Notes: generated from the sequence alone by a model not told the origin. 64,000 nt of DNA from Spirochaetales bacterium (GCA_016839055.1 JAEKNX010000013.1:83707-147706); one strand, 5' to 3'; counted from the first letter of the stretch, positions 44,911-53,926 are shown. Program-made: numbers and translations.

Positions 44911-45117
44911 TTAAGATTTTTTAATTAGGCTTAAAGCCTCAGTGAGCTGTTCTTCTATAACCATAATCTGATAACCGTTCACCAAGCCAAGGCTTGGATT
45001 CAGTCCCGCAAGATCATCAGACCGCAGTATCGATTTAATTCCGTGATGAGTAAGAATGTCCAGCATCATCTCGGCTTCCGGCCGCCCGGTATATTCTATA
45101 AGTTCAACCATTTTCAT
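44911..45117 (-). CDS. DUF2007-like small protein
   Basis: About 69 residues beginning MKMVELIEYTGRPEAE. The pattern, a strand, a helix reaching DILTHHGI, then DLAGLNPSLG and YQIMVIEEQLTEAL, matches the DUF2007 family of small ferredoxin-like fold proteins with a proposed signalling role. No ribosome site is visible before ATG 45117. A GTG at 45174, preceded by GGGAGGG, would give a longer form, so the start is uncertain. It lies 26 bases past the acyltransferase gene on the same strand. Confidence 0.6.
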   Translation of the reverse strand: MKMVELIEYTGRPEAEMMLDILTHHGIKSILRSDDLAGLNPSLGLVNGYQIMVIEEQLTEALSLIKKS

Positions 45118-45218
45118 AAATATGATTGTACAATAAATAATAGAAAGATGCTTGAAATTTTGGAAAAGCTTCACTAAAACCCTCCCTTTCATAAACTAAG
45201 CCTGAAGCCAGTTCATAG

Positions 45219-46442
45219 TTAATCCGGCAGGTTCATTCTCAGCTTCTCTCGCTGCAGATAATCAACTGCGGTCAACCACTTGAATGAGCTGAAGTGATTA
45301 TTACGGTCTCTTACAGTATAGAGAACATTCTCGAAATAGAAATCAAGCACTTCCTTGTTCTGGACATTCAATCCTGACAGATTCCGAAGAGGTATTGTTT
45401 TCAAAACCTTCCCGTTACCGTTTAGCATAGTAATATTAGTTGGCGTAAGCCGCATGCAGCCGTTTGATAAAAATCTCAGCTTCCGGCTCCTGAATCCGGT
45501 ATGAAAAACTATTCCGTCATCCTCAAATAGAACTTTCTCGGTACCAAAATAAAGGTCAATCAACTCTCGTAGTTTCTCAAGCTGCCAGTTCCCCCAGTCT
45601 CTGACATTATCAAAATGGAGCTCACCATCTTCGGCTTCAATCTCCTGAATAGAATTAATCCGCCACCCCTTGTTGCAGCTCAAACACGTGAAACGATCTT
45701 TATTCGAATGAAATCCTTCAAGTTCACCGCAGGACGGGCAGGCAAAAAGGAATTGTTCAATATTCTCGGCATAACGGCCGCCGGTGAACACAATCTTTCT
45801 CTGCTTCTGGTATTCTATTTCGTCATGAGAAAGTGCCTCGGTGATCCGGCTGTGTATTTCAGAAGCCTTCATCTTACTGACTTCTTCCCCGGTAAAAAGA
45901 ACTTTATAATCTATGATCAGCTCACCCCTTCTTATTGAGGTTCCCCAGCGCGGCTGACTATAATAACCGCCCTTGAACACAACAGCTATTACCGGAATTT
46001 TCAGCATACGAATCAACTTGGAAGTAGATTGAATTAGAGGAAGAGTCTTGCCGTCCCAGGTCCTTTGCCCCTCAGGAAAAATTCCAATACTTTTACCCTG
46101 ATCCTTAATTTCAAAGATATTTTTCAGAGCGTCAAGATCAGACCGTGCTTTGGTTTTAGGAATGGCACCAAGAAACTTTAAAAGAAAACCGAATATAGGA
46201 GATCTGAAGACGGCATCTGAGGTTATATAAAAAACCGGAGGTTTAAAATAAACCCCGGCCAGAAACGGATCCCAGAACCCCTGGTGAGTAGGAAGCAGCA
46301 CAAATGGAGGTTTCATATTGTGTATTTCTTCCGGCATATTCGGTTTAATATTGAATAATTTCTTAAACACAACTTTAAGCGCTGATTTTACAATCCTCTC
46401 CGCCAACGGGTTCACCCTGATGCCGTTCCTTTTTTTCACCAT
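45219..46442 (-). CDS. PlsC-family lysophospholipid acyltransferase with C-terminal zinc-ribbon region
   Basis: 407 residues, about 170 longer than a minimal PlsC. The acyltransferase motifs are near the N-terminus: HQGFWDP (HX4D), then FPEGQRTWDG. The C-terminal part holds a zinc ribbon (CPSCGELEGFH, then CLSC) and a further domain of unknown fold. The enzyme is expected to acylate lysophosphatidic acid or a related lipid at the inner membrane. The role of the ribbon is unknown. It is divergent from the GltS-type gene. Confidence 0.85.
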   Translation of the reverse strand: MVKKRNGIRVNPLAERIVKSALKVVFKKLFNIKPNMPEEIHNMKPPFVLLPTHQGFWDPFLAGVYFKPPVFYITSDAVFRSPIFGFLLKFLGAIPKTKARSDLDALKNIFEIKDQGKSIGIFPEGQRTWDGKTLPLIQSTSKLIRMLKIPVIAVVFKGGYYSQPRWGTSIRRGELIIDYKVLFTGEEVSKMKASEIHSRITEALSHDEIEYQKQRKIVFTGGRYAENIEQFLFACPSCGELEGFHSNKDRFTCLSCNKGWRINSIQEIEAEDGELHFDNVRDWGNWQLEKLRELIDLYFGTEKVLFEDDGIVFHTGFRSRKLRFLSNGCMRLTPTNITMLNGNGKVLKTIPLRNLSGLNVQNKEVLDFYFENVLYTVRDRNNHFSSFKWLTAVDYLQREKLRMNLPD

Positions 46443-46610
46443 TGAATACTCCAGTTGTAATTTCGTGGTTGCTTTATTTACTAAACCCTAAGATAATTAT
46501 ACAGGAAAATCACGAGACTGCAAAAGTTTTATAATTTTCCTGTATTTCCTAATTATATAAATCGGCGGAGTATATAACGAATTTACTCTATAGTTAAAGG
46601 GGTATTTGAA

Positions 46611-48041
46611 ATGAGTTACCAATGGTCAATGTTCATCAATCTAGGAATCATCTCGGCGGGGCTGCTTCTTGCGACCTGGATAAGGACGAAAGTTAATTTT
46701 TTTCAGCGGTTTCTCATACCAAATTCCCTTTTAGCAGGTTTTATTCTGCTCCCCCTTTATAACTTCGTGTTTCCGCATATAGGGCTGTCCATAGTTAATT
46801 TGGGCGAGATGGCATACCATCTCCTCAGCCTTTCTTTTGTGGCACTCTCATTAAAGGCGCTTCCAAGACAGAAGCCCGGCAAGGGACGAATTTTCGGAAC
46901 GACTCTCTCGGTGCTCTTTCAGTTCGGAGTTCAGGGATTCATTGGACTTATTCTGACTTTTGTCTTTATTCAAACTATTAGACCCGATCTTTTTCATAGT
47001 TTCGGTTATCTTCTGCCGCTTGGTTTTGCTCAGGGACCGGGCCAGGCTTATTCAATCGGTGAAAGCTGGAAAGCATTCGGGGTTGAAGGCGCCGGCAGCA
47101 TCGGACTGACATTCGCAGCTCTCGGATTCATCCTCTGCAGCTTCGGAGGAATCTTCATCATAAATATGGCCATAAAAAAGGGGTGGATCTCGAAAGAACA
47201 GGTTAAATTCCTTAAAAATAAAGATCTTAAGCCTGGGATTATACCAAAGGGATCAAACCTAAAACCCGGCTCATACCAGACAAGCGAACCTGAGGCCATA
47301 GACACCCTCACCCTCAACACCGCGCTGGTTCTGCTTGGATACTTCGGCGCCTTTCTTGTTCTCAAAGGTCTGGATTTTCTTCTTTCTCTCATCGGACCTG
47401 CCGGAGAGCAGCTAGCCGAAACTTTCTGGGGACTAAGCTTTATCTTTGCCGCTCTAATGGGCTTGCTTCTGCGACAGATTCTGAAATCCACAGACAACCA
47501 GCATATCGTCGACAATCTAACAATGAACCGGCTTACCGGTATTTTTGTTGATATCATGGTAGCCAGTGCCATCGCGGCTATTTCAATTGTTGTCATTAAA
47601 GATTTCTGGCTTCCGATAATTTCAATTTCGGTTATCGGGGCGGTGGTAATTGCGTTCACAACACTCTGGTACTCATCGAGAATATTTACCGATCACCGAT
47701 TCCTCCGAACCCTTCTTGTATATGGCGTCTCGACAGGAACCCTTTCAACTGGCCTGGCACTGCTCAGGGTTGTTGATCCTGAGTTCGAAACCCCTGTTGC
47801 CACCGATTATACCTATGCAGCGGGAATCACATTTGCTCTTGCAATCCCCTATGTTCTGACCATGAATCTACCACTCCATACCTTTGTCACTGGCGACTAT
47901 AAATGGTTCTGGCTGGCAGTGCTTGTTAATGTCGCTTATCTTCTTTTTACTGGATTTTTCTTTTTTAGATTCGCCGGGGAAAGGGCTTTTAAACATAAAT
48001 CTAAGATCTGGTATCCTGAGGAAGTTGAATCTAAATCATAA
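46611..48041 (+). CDS. Sodium/glutamate symporter family protein (GltS-like)
   Basis: 476 residues, ten or more membrane helices. It shows the GltS-family features LIPNSLLAGF in the N-terminal half and GFAQGPGQAYSIGESW in the pore region, with the typical inverted repeat of two five-helix halves. Likely Na+-coupled uptake of glutamate or a related dicarboxylate. The ATG is preceded by AAAGGGG. The last codons and the stop lie inside a 17-bp inverted repeat with the downstream sequence. Confidence 0.85.
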   Translation: MSYQWSMFINLGIISAGLLLATWIRTKVNFFQRFLIPNSLLAGFILLPLYNFVFPHIGLSIVNLGEMAYHLLSLSFVALSLKALPRQKPGKGRIFGTTLSVLFQFGVQGFIGLILTFVFIQTIRPDLFHSFGYLLPLGFAQGPGQAYSIGESWKAFGVEGAGSIGLTFAALGFILCSFGGIFIINMAIKKGWISKEQVKFLKNKDLKPGIIPKGSNLKPGSYQTSEPEAIDTLTLNTALVLLGYFGAFLVLKGLDFLLSLIGPAGEQLAETFWGLSFIFAALMGLLLRQILKSTDNQHIVDNLTMNRLTGIFVDIMVASAIAAISIVVIKDFWLPIISISVIGAVVIAFTTLWYSSRIFTDHRFLRTLLVYGVSTGTLSTGLALLRVVDPEFETPVATDYTYAAGITFALAIPYVLTMNLPLHTFVTGDYKWFWLAVLVNVAYLLFTGFFFFRFAGERAFKHKSKIWYPEEVESKS

Positions 48042-48102
48042 AGCGATTTTCAATCTCTTTATGATTTAGATTCCGGAGTTTTTCAGCAAAGCTGAAAACT
48101 CC
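48027..48102. repeat. Two adjacent inverted repeats at the gltS-like gene end
   Basis: The first has exact 17-bp arms, GAATCTAAATCATAAAG (48027-48043) and its complement (48057-48073), loop 13, and includes the last four codons and the stop of the symporter. The second, GGAGTTTTTCAGC / GCTGAAAACTCC (48075-48102), has 12 pairs and one bulge. Neither ends in a T-run, so they are more likely mRNA 3' stabilisers than simple terminators. Confidence 0.7.
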
Positions 48103-48138
48103 ATGGGTTTATAGAGAATAGATAGAGAGGAGTCAGTT

Positions 48139-48444
48139 ATGAAAAAGAGTTTAATTATTCTGGTCATAGTATTAGCCGCCGCGGTACTATTCAGCTGTAC
48201 AGCTGGGCCCAATACTCTTGAACAAACAAAGATGGTAGAGGATAAACCGGCAGGATTCCTGCTGGGTCTCTGGCATGGATTCATTTCACTGTTTACATTT
48301 ATCATCTCGCTGTTCACTGACAAGGTAAATCTATATGAGGTTTATAATAACGGAGGCTGGTATAACTTTGGTTTTATTATAGGAGTATCGATTTTTTTCG
48401 GAGGCGGAGGAAAGGGAACAAGCAGGAAAAGAAGGCGGGACTAA
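48139..48444 (+). CDS. Small conserved lipoprotein
   Basis: 101 residues. A signal peptide ends in a good lipobox, VLFSC, so Cys20 should be lipidated. The mature part has one hydrophobic stretch (LLGLWHGFISLFTFIISLF) followed by YNNGGWYNFGFIIG and a glycine- and arginine-rich end. I recognise this as a widely spread hypothetical lipoprotein type but know no function. GAGAGGAG precedes the ATG. It follows the symporter after the double inverted repeat. Confidence 0.75.
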   Translation: MKKSLIILVIVLAAAVLFSCTAGPNTLEQTKMVEDKPAGFLLGLWHGFISLFTFIISLFTDKVNLYEVYNNGGWYNFGFIIGVSIFFGGGGKGTSRKRRRD

Positions 48445-48654
48445 ATAGTGCCCCTGATATGGACATTTATCAAACAAAACCGAAGTCTCTCTTTTTTTTG
48501 ATTCCATATTCACCATGGTAGTAAGCATTAACTTTTAACTGATTACAGGCTTCATCACAGCCATTTTAACCGACAGCCTGTTAACACTTACAGACCTGTT
48601 TTTATAACCCGGAAAAATTGTCGACAGCATCCACGATACTCCCAATCCACACGT

Positions 48655-49062
48655 TCTTTTACTATTGAGCGGAAAACTCTTTTCAACAGGAGAGACTACT
48701 CATATCTGCTCCGGCTGGATGTCATCAAGAGCTATATAGAACCCTTTTGTCATTTGAGGTGCAGAGGAAGATTTGAACTTAATACAGATTCGCCGCTCTC
48801 CTTTTTCAAGGAAAAGGTCAATTTCATTCCCCTTTTCCGAGCGATAAAACGAAGCCCTCCATCTTTTCCCTATCATAACAAGCAAATTTTCAAGCGCAAA
48901 TTCTTTCCATGACTGTCCATATACAGGATGAGACAACAATGCATTCTGATTATCTATCTCAAGTAATGCATGAAGAATACCACTGTCCCGCAGATAAACC
49001 TTTGGAGATTTAACCAGACGCTTCGTTGCATTTGAAACACAACATCTTAAATTTCGCAGCAT
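48655..49062 (-). pseudogene. Remnant of a DUF4143 ATPase (C-terminal part)
   Basis: The frame 49062-48700 gives KRLVKSPKVYLRDSGILHAL, ENLLVMIG and FYRSEKGNEIDLFLE, the DUF4143 domain that forms the C-terminal half of AAA_14-type ATPases. The N-terminal ATPase half is absent. A TGA at 48702-48700 interrupts the protein, and the family's closing motif continues in frame after it (VVSPVEKSFPL). It is thus truncated at the 5' end and has an internal stop. Downstream to 48445 I see nothing identifiable. Confidence 0.7.
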
Positions 49063-49574
49063 AGCTCTGAAGCACCCCCTGCACTCTTTGATAAACCAGT
49101 TATTAGTTCATTATATTCACGCAGGGCTTTCAGCTCTTCACCTGCCTCATTAAGCCTGCCTTCACGATGACTATTTCTCTGTTCAGCTATTTTTAATTTC
49201 CTTTTAAGCTTTTCCACAACAGCTTCATGATTGACAAACGAGGATGCTTCGGAAGTTCCTCTTTTTTCCTCAACAAACTCTTCGAGTCTCTCAGACAGCC
49301 TGTTGTTTTCCATTCTTAGGGATTTATTTCCCTCAGATAGACGAAAACGCTTACTTCTGTCATCCTCATATTTTGATTTCAACTTACTTAGCTCGTCTTG
49401 AAGGTTCCGGGTCTCGGTTAGGGCCGATCTCTTCTCTTTGCCTGCAAGATGCGACAACATATGAACCTCACCAAAAGCTTGATTTCTTAAGTCTTTGGTA
49501 CATTCCAGGTGAGAGAGAACTGCCCAGTAGGGGCCTGCTATAGTAATATTGTTAATATTGGCTAACTTTATCAA
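49047..49574 (-). pseudogene. Remnant of a DUF2325-type coiled-coil protein
   Basis: 175 residues. The N-terminal part (NITIAGPYWAVLSHLEC, then QAFGEVHMLSHLAGKEKR) resembles the region preceding the coiled coil in DUF2325 proteins; a long coiled coil follows (about 55-150). The C-terminal DUF2325 Rossmann-like domain is missing, and the frame runs directly into the DUF4143 fragment with a 16-base overlap, so a deletion joined the two. There is no convincing ribosome site. The family assignment is from pattern memory and is moderate. Confidence 0.5.
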
Positions 49575-49595
49575 TACTCAACTAACATCTATTAG

Positions 49596-49808
49596 AAAAA
49601 TATAAGGATTGCCGAAGGCATACTCTTACGCCATAAGATAATACTGCGTTTCTTTAATGTATTAGGGCTCGAGGGAGACTGGGTTGAAAAACGGGCATGC
49701 AGTATAGAACATTCAATCAACCTTGAGACTACACAGCGACTCGAGAAACTTTCCGACTGGATTATTAAAACCGTATTTGAAGAAAAGAAAATGACCGAAG
49801 ACGACTAG
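49596..49808 (+). pseudogene. C-terminal remnant of a DtxR/MntR-type metalloregulator
   Basis: On the plus strand an open frame after a stop at 49593 reads IRIAEGILLRHKIILRFF, then NVLGLEGDWVEKRACSIEHSI and LETTQRLEKLSDWI before TAG 49808. The (A)xxIEHxI and RHxxLxRFL patterns are those of the metal-binding and dimerisation domain of DtxR-family repressors. The N-terminal winged helix is gone and no start codon is positioned to express it. It is flanked by relics of iron-type transport genes, suggesting that a metal-uptake locus and its regulator decayed together. Confidence 0.7.
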
Positions 49809-49831
49809 CAAAAGCTCCTTCATTGATAGCC

Positions 49832-50761
49832 TCAAAGCTCAATAATATCATCTGCAATAGCTATTACCGAGGGCCGATGTGAAACAAGAACGACGGTTAT
49901 TCTCTCAAGTCCTCTTTTCAGATTCTCCATTATTAGTTTCTCATTCTCGCTGTCGAGGTTACTAACCGGTTCATATAGAAGGATTACGTGATTATTTTGG
50001 AGAAATATACGTGCAAGTCCGATTCGCAGTCGTTCCCCAATGGAAAATCTACTTCCCTGCTCTCCCGCTGTTGTATCGTAACCCGATGGAAGGCTGCAAA
50101 TATAGTGATGGATTCCTGCCTTTTCAGCCGCTTCAAAAACCACTTCATCAGTGGCTGATTCATCGGCACGCCTTATACTATCCATCACAGAAATATTGAA
50201 AAGGGTAGTTTCCTGCGTGAAGTATGAGATACCTCCCCTTAAGCTATCAAGTCCAAATTCCTTCAGATCTGATTCATTCAGGATCATTCTGCCTCTTGCA
50301 GGATCAAAGAATTGCATCATGAGAGAAAGAACCGTACTCTTTACCCTGCCGCTTTTCGCCTTAAACGCGCTTATCCTGTTTTTCTTAACGTAAAGGCTGA
50401 GGCTTTCAAGAATTTTCCGTTCAGTTCCTGGATAGGCGAAGTTTACTGATTCAGCCTTCGGAGGCTCTTCTATTTTAAAATCTGTTCTGCAGCCGCGCCG
50501 AGACTCCGCTATATCGTCAACAACGGGCTTTTCATCGATAAGAGCAAAAATGCGTTCGGCTGCGGCTACCGTGTTGACAAGACTATTAGAAAGAAACGTA
50601 AGACTTATCAACGGATCGAAAGACGTAATTGAAAGAACTGCGGCCATTATCAGCTCTCCGATATCGGCAGTTCCGAAAACGACAAACCATCCTCCGAAAC
50701 TAATCACGGTCGCAGCAGCAGAAAGCATTAGGACCTTCACAATAACAGATAGCATACCCAC
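49832..50761 (-). pseudogene. Decayed ABC half-transporter (exporter fold)
   Basis: 309 codons cover only the last one or two membrane helices and a nucleotide-binding domain; in-frame similarity appears to continue upstream to about 50820. The key motifs are damaged: Walker A reads AKSGRVKST (two glycines lost), the signature reads FSIGERLR instead of LSGGQRQ, and Walker B reads ILLYEPVS with Asp replaced by Tyr. It is truncated at both ends and almost certainly cannot hydrolyse ATP. Confidence 0.75.
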
Positions 50762-50819
50762 GTTGCTACGAATCTTTTTATAGCCGCAGTTGCACGAATC
50801 GGCTTCACGCAGAAGTCCG

Positions 50820-51179
50820 TCAGTCTTTCAGACTTTCAATACCTTCCGGCATATATTCTTCAAGAGCCTCAGAAAGCAGAGGATCAGATCCCCAGAAAAC
50901 ATCAGCATTTATCATGCCGGCTTCCATCTCAGCCCAGATTCTCTGCCTGAGAGGACCGCAGCCCATATGCACGAATTCAAGAACATCACCATACTCCTGC
51001 TCAAATGTGCTTTCAAGCTTATCAAGCATTACCGAAGGATCGGAGAGATAGACCGTAATTCTGCCTTCAGCTCCGGGATATTCATGCGTGGTCTCCTGAA
51101 AGCCTGCCGCAACAAGAACAAAATTGTTTATTACAGACAGTATGACTAATGCCATCATTAATTTTCTTTTTATTGACAT
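50820..51179 (-). pseudogene. Truncated iron(III)-type ABC binding protein
   Basis: 119 codons: a signal peptide, then the first third of a type II periplasmic binding protein resembling Fe(III)-binding FbpA/AfuA proteins (ITVYLSDPSVML, then ADVFWGSDPLLSEAL). It stops at 50820 where the sequence passes abruptly into the decayed ABC half-transporter in another frame. About two thirds of the protein is missing. Its promoter, with a TTAG-N6-CTAA box, remains intact upstream. Confidence 0.65.
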
Positions 51180-51202
51180 TAACCCCTTTCCTCATCATAT
51201 TA

Positions 51203-51231
51203 ACATTATTAGGATAGACTAATCGCGTCAA
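51203..51231 (-). promoter_or_regulatory. Promoter with TTAG-N6-CTAA box upstream of the truncated binding-protein gene
   Basis: On the minus strand TTGACG (51231-51226), a 17-base spacer and TAATGT (51208-51203). The spacer contains TTAGTCTATCCTAA (51222-51209), the same TTAG-N6-CTAA arrangement as in the FTR1 promoter. Confidence 0.6.
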
Positions 51232-51340
51232 GCCACCCGGCCTATATTTCTATAATTCTGTATTTTACGATTTATTCTCGAAGATATTTTTGATAAATTA
51301 TATGGATTGCTTTGTTTTACGATTCACGATTTTTTCTAAC

Positions 51341-51382
51341 AATCAGCTGGCAGCAGATAAATTTTCCGGCTGTCAGCTGATT
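51341..51382. repeat. Inverted repeat after the DapB-like gene
   Basis: AATCAGCTGGCAGC and GCTGTCAGCTGATT pair over 13 of 14 positions around a 14-base loop. It begins 11 bases past the stop of the minus-strand dehydrogenase gene. No T-run follows on that strand, so it is not a textbook terminator. The rest of 51232-51392 holds nothing else that I can identify. Confidence 0.55.
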
Positions 51383-51392
51383 AAAAAAATAA

Positions 51393-52475
51393 TTATTTTG
51401 TTTTTACGTATTCATGCATCGGCTTTACCATATAGATATTATCCGGCATATTTTCTGTAGTGACATATCCAGCTTTACTGTCGATTAGTTGAGGCAAACG
51501 GTTTACGATAGTAGCGCAGGTTAATTCGACCGTGGCGGGCCGGTTAACAATTACCGTCGTCTCGGGTTCTCCGAATAATGTCCATTCGTTTCTGTCAAAT
51601 TCGTCTTCGGTATAGACCTTGCCGATACACTCGGTTTCAAGTATTATGCCTTCTTCGGTTTCAGTTGTGACAATAGCGGACATACCGGTGGCGAAGCCGG
51701 TTTTAATCGTCATCCCGAGGGTTGATGAGTTAAGCTCTTCTTCACAGATATGGGGAACGCATCTCTGGGTCTGCGATGTAATTCTCAGACCAAGTTTACT
51801 GCAGAGCCAGCCGTTCTGATTCCACATGTAAGATGGTATATAGTCGCCCTTTTCAACCAGTTCTTTAATCTCATCCGAGTTCAGATTATTGTAGTTGCCA
51901 ATTTCTTTTTGAAAATCTTCCGGGCTGAGCCCCGCTCCGTGTCCCTTTGCAAGAGCTATTCCGTAATCTTCCACATTGTAGCTGCTGATACCCTTTATCT
52001 TTGTAATATTTGCCGATGAACCTGAAAGATTTGTGACCATTGTTCCCCAGAAAAGATCCGGATAACCGCTTCCACAGATTGTACAGCCGTTATCTCTAGC
52101 AAGTGCATCAATCTCCCGGGTGATATCCGGCGAAGAGTTCCATGGGAATATTGCTTCTTCACAGGTAGAGATTGCATTTACTCCGTTTGCGGCACATGTT
52201 AAGAAGGCTTCCTTTAAATCAGCCATAGTACTGCGGGTAGCAATTATACAGGCGTCAGGTTTGGTTTGTTTAAAAACCTTATCCGCATTCGCAGCGTTTG
52301 AAATAAGAACACCTGTAGGATCTGTGCCAATTATCTCTCCGACATCCTTTCCTATTACATCAGGATTCATATCGAATGCTGCCACTAATTCCCCGCCCTT
52401 TTCCAGAACATATCTCATCAGATAGATACTCATTTTACCACAGCCGTATTGAGCTATTCTTAATTTTCTATTCAT
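51393..52475 (-). CDS. DapB-like dehydrogenase (2,4-diaminopentanoate dehydrogenase family)
   Basis: 360 residues. The N-terminal Rossmann segment RIAQYGCGKMSIYLMRY and the FDMNPDVIGKDVGEIIG loop are typical of the dihydrodipicolinate-reductase-like group that includes 2,4-diaminopentanoate dehydrogenase of ornithine fermentation. The middle NGVNAISTCEEAIFPW and GSGYPDLFWG segments fit this group. It probably deaminates an amino acid or amine with NAD(P). It lies downstream of a MerR regulator on the same strand. Other ornithine-fermentation genes are not in the window, so the substrate is open. Confidence 0.75.
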   Translation of the reverse strand: MNRKLRIAQYGCGKMSIYLMRYVLEKGGELVAAFDMNPDVIGKDVGEIIGTDPTGVLISNAANADKVFKQTKPDACIIATRSTMADLKEAFLTCAANGVNAISTCEEAIFPWNSSPDITREIDALARDNGCTICGSGYPDLFWGTMVTNLSGSSANITKIKGISSYNVEDYGIALAKGHGAGLSPEDFQKEIGNYNNLNSDEIKELVEKGDYIPSYMWNQNGWLCSKLGLRITSQTQRCVPHICEEELNSSTLGMTIKTGFATGMSAIVTTETEEGIILETECIGKVYTEDEFDRNEWTLFGEPETTVIVNRPATVELTCATIVNRLPQLIDSKAGYVTTENMPDNIYMVKPMHEYVKTK

Positions 52476-52593
52476 TGTATGACCTCCAATATTTTTAGGG
52501 ATATTCCCTTGTTATGAATATCCTAAGGGTTGCTGTTGGTATAATGTCAAGAAAAAAATCACGACCTATCTGATGGGGTTTATCTAGTAATTT

Positions 52594-53433
52594 CTAAGCG
52601 TCGGTATTAACGGGAATCTGTATTTTATAGAACATATTCCTTCTATCGCTGCTAAAAACCGGAACATCAATGATTACCTCACATAGATAGTCTCCAGCCA
52701 CAGAGAAATTTCTGTTATCAATCTCCTCAAGAAGTTTCCTGGCTATCTCTGTTTCAGCATAAAAATCCTCAGAACAGGCGCAACAGTAGGTAGAAGCGGG
52801 GATTATTTCAAGATCCTGCCGGGCATATTCTTTATCCGCAAACAGAAAAAATTCGTTTGTATAGAACTCACCTGAGAGAAGTTGTTCTTTTCTCATGATT
52901 GTCCCGACATTGCAAAAATAGGTGAGATCTATTTTCTTCTTAACAAGATGATGCTTTAATTCTCTGAGGATCAGCTCATAACCGGCATAGTCCTGTTCAA
53001 AAAAATTTTTATCGGAACAGTGGGAGTAGATCAACCTTTCGGGAATATATTCAATAAAAATCTGGCCGTTACGTGGAAGGGTTTCACGATGGATATAATT
53101 TTCCAGAGTTCTCTCAATCGCTTTTTTACTACGTCTCAGATCCGACTGTTTTTCTTCAATAACCTTGAACTGATTTCTGAGGAAAGACTTGATAACCTCA
53201 GGATCTTTTTCTGAAAGATATCTGCTTATCTGTTTGAGAGTCATCCCGTATGATTTCATATATTGAATCATATCAAGCCGGGCCGACTGAGTCACATGAT
53301 AGAATCTGTATCCAGTCTGAGAGTCAACAATATCCGGAGTCAATAATCCTTCACGGTCATAGAGTCTGAGAGTCTGAGTTGAAGTCTGATTTAATTCGGC
53401 CATCTGTCCGATTGTTAGTTTTTGAAGATCCAC
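52594..53433 (-). CDS. MerR family regulator with GyrI-like effector domain (BmrR type)
   Basis: 279 residues from GTG 53433. The N-terminal MerR domain is clear: LTIGQMAELNQTSTQTLRLY, then YDREGLLTPD and GYRFYHV. A coiled coil (about 75-115) joins it to a C-terminal region of about 150 residues resembling the GyrI/BmrR multidrug- or amphiphile-binding domain. Such proteins activate genes from long-spacer promoters when a ligand binds. It lies between the dehydrogenase gene and a small membrane protein, at one end of the transporter island that includes a MATE exporter, a plausible target. Confidence 0.85.
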   Translation of the reverse strand: MDLQKLTIGQMAELNQTSTQTLRLYDREGLLTPDIVDSQTGYRFYHVTQSARLDMIQYMKSYGMTLKQISRYLSEKDPEVIKSFLRNQFKVIEEKQSDLRRSKKAIERTLENYIHRETLPRNGQIFIEYIPERLIYSHCSDKNFFEQDYAGYELILRELKHHLVKKKIDLTYFCNVGTIMRKEQLLSGEFYTNEFFLFADKEYARQDLEIIPASTYCCACSEDFYAETEIARKLLEEIDNRNFSVAGDYLCEVIIDVPVFSSDRRNMFYKIQIPVNTDA

Positions 53434-53498
53434 CCTGAACCTTTTTGTATGAATAATGTTTTATCCATATTAACATGAAATCCTATCTATTTACAATC

Positions 53499-53558
53499 TT
53501 TTTCCTACAGCCTTTTTCCTACAGCCTCCCGCCTTGGGCAGGCTCATCCCCCCAAGGC
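53499..53558. repeat. 14-base tandem duplication and adjoining inverted repeat
   Basis: TTTTTCCTACAGCC occurs twice in direct tandem (53499-53512 and 53513-53526). Next to it GCCTTGGG (53531-53538) and CCCAAGGC (53551-53558) form an 8-bp inverted repeat with a 12-base loop. It lies between the MerR gene and the small membrane-protein gene. Confidence 0.6.
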
Positions 53559-53575
53559 ACACAGCGTGATTTTAT

Positions 53576-53926
53576 CTACTGTCGGACTAAAAGCTTAGAA
53601 ATAAACGGCGCAACTTTTACTCCAATAATGACAAATATGGCTATAATAAATGTTTCAAATCCTGCTTTCATGCTGATTTCCTTCATAAAAAAGGCAGCAC
53701 CCAAATCTGTTAGAACACAAATACTCAAGGCGCCCCAAACTCCGAACTTTGAAAATACAAAAACCATCAATAGCAGGATAGGTATAGAAATAATTACCCC
53801 AAAAAGCACTGTTATTAAGATGGAAACATTTGCATGTTTATTTATTATGTGCATCATCCCGGCCATTCTCGGACACACTACAAAAAGACCGAATGATACA
53901 CCTGCAATTAGCAATTCTTTTGACAT
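53576..53926 (-). CDS. Small four-helix membrane protein
   Basis: 116 residues from ATG 53926, preceded by TAGGAG at a good distance. Four hydrophobic segments (about 5-22, 33-60, 65-85, 90-112). I do not recognise the family and propose no function. The minus strand is preferred over a plus-strand frame covering the same bases because of the ribosome site, the membrane periodicity and the shared direction with its neighbours. It lies between the methyltransferase and the MerR regulator. Confidence 0.6.
   Translation of the reverse strand: MSKELLIAGVSFGLFVVCPRMAGMMHIINKHANVSILITVLFGVIISIPILLLMVFVFSKFGVWGALSICVLTDLGAAFFMKEISMKAGFETFIIAIFVIIGVKVAPFISKLLVRQ

Noticed and set aside
47048..47659. 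203-residue open frame on the minus strand
   Set aside because: It lies wholly inside the GltS-like gene on the other strand, has a low-complexity Arg/Ser/Pro composition typical of antisense frames, and no ribosome site.
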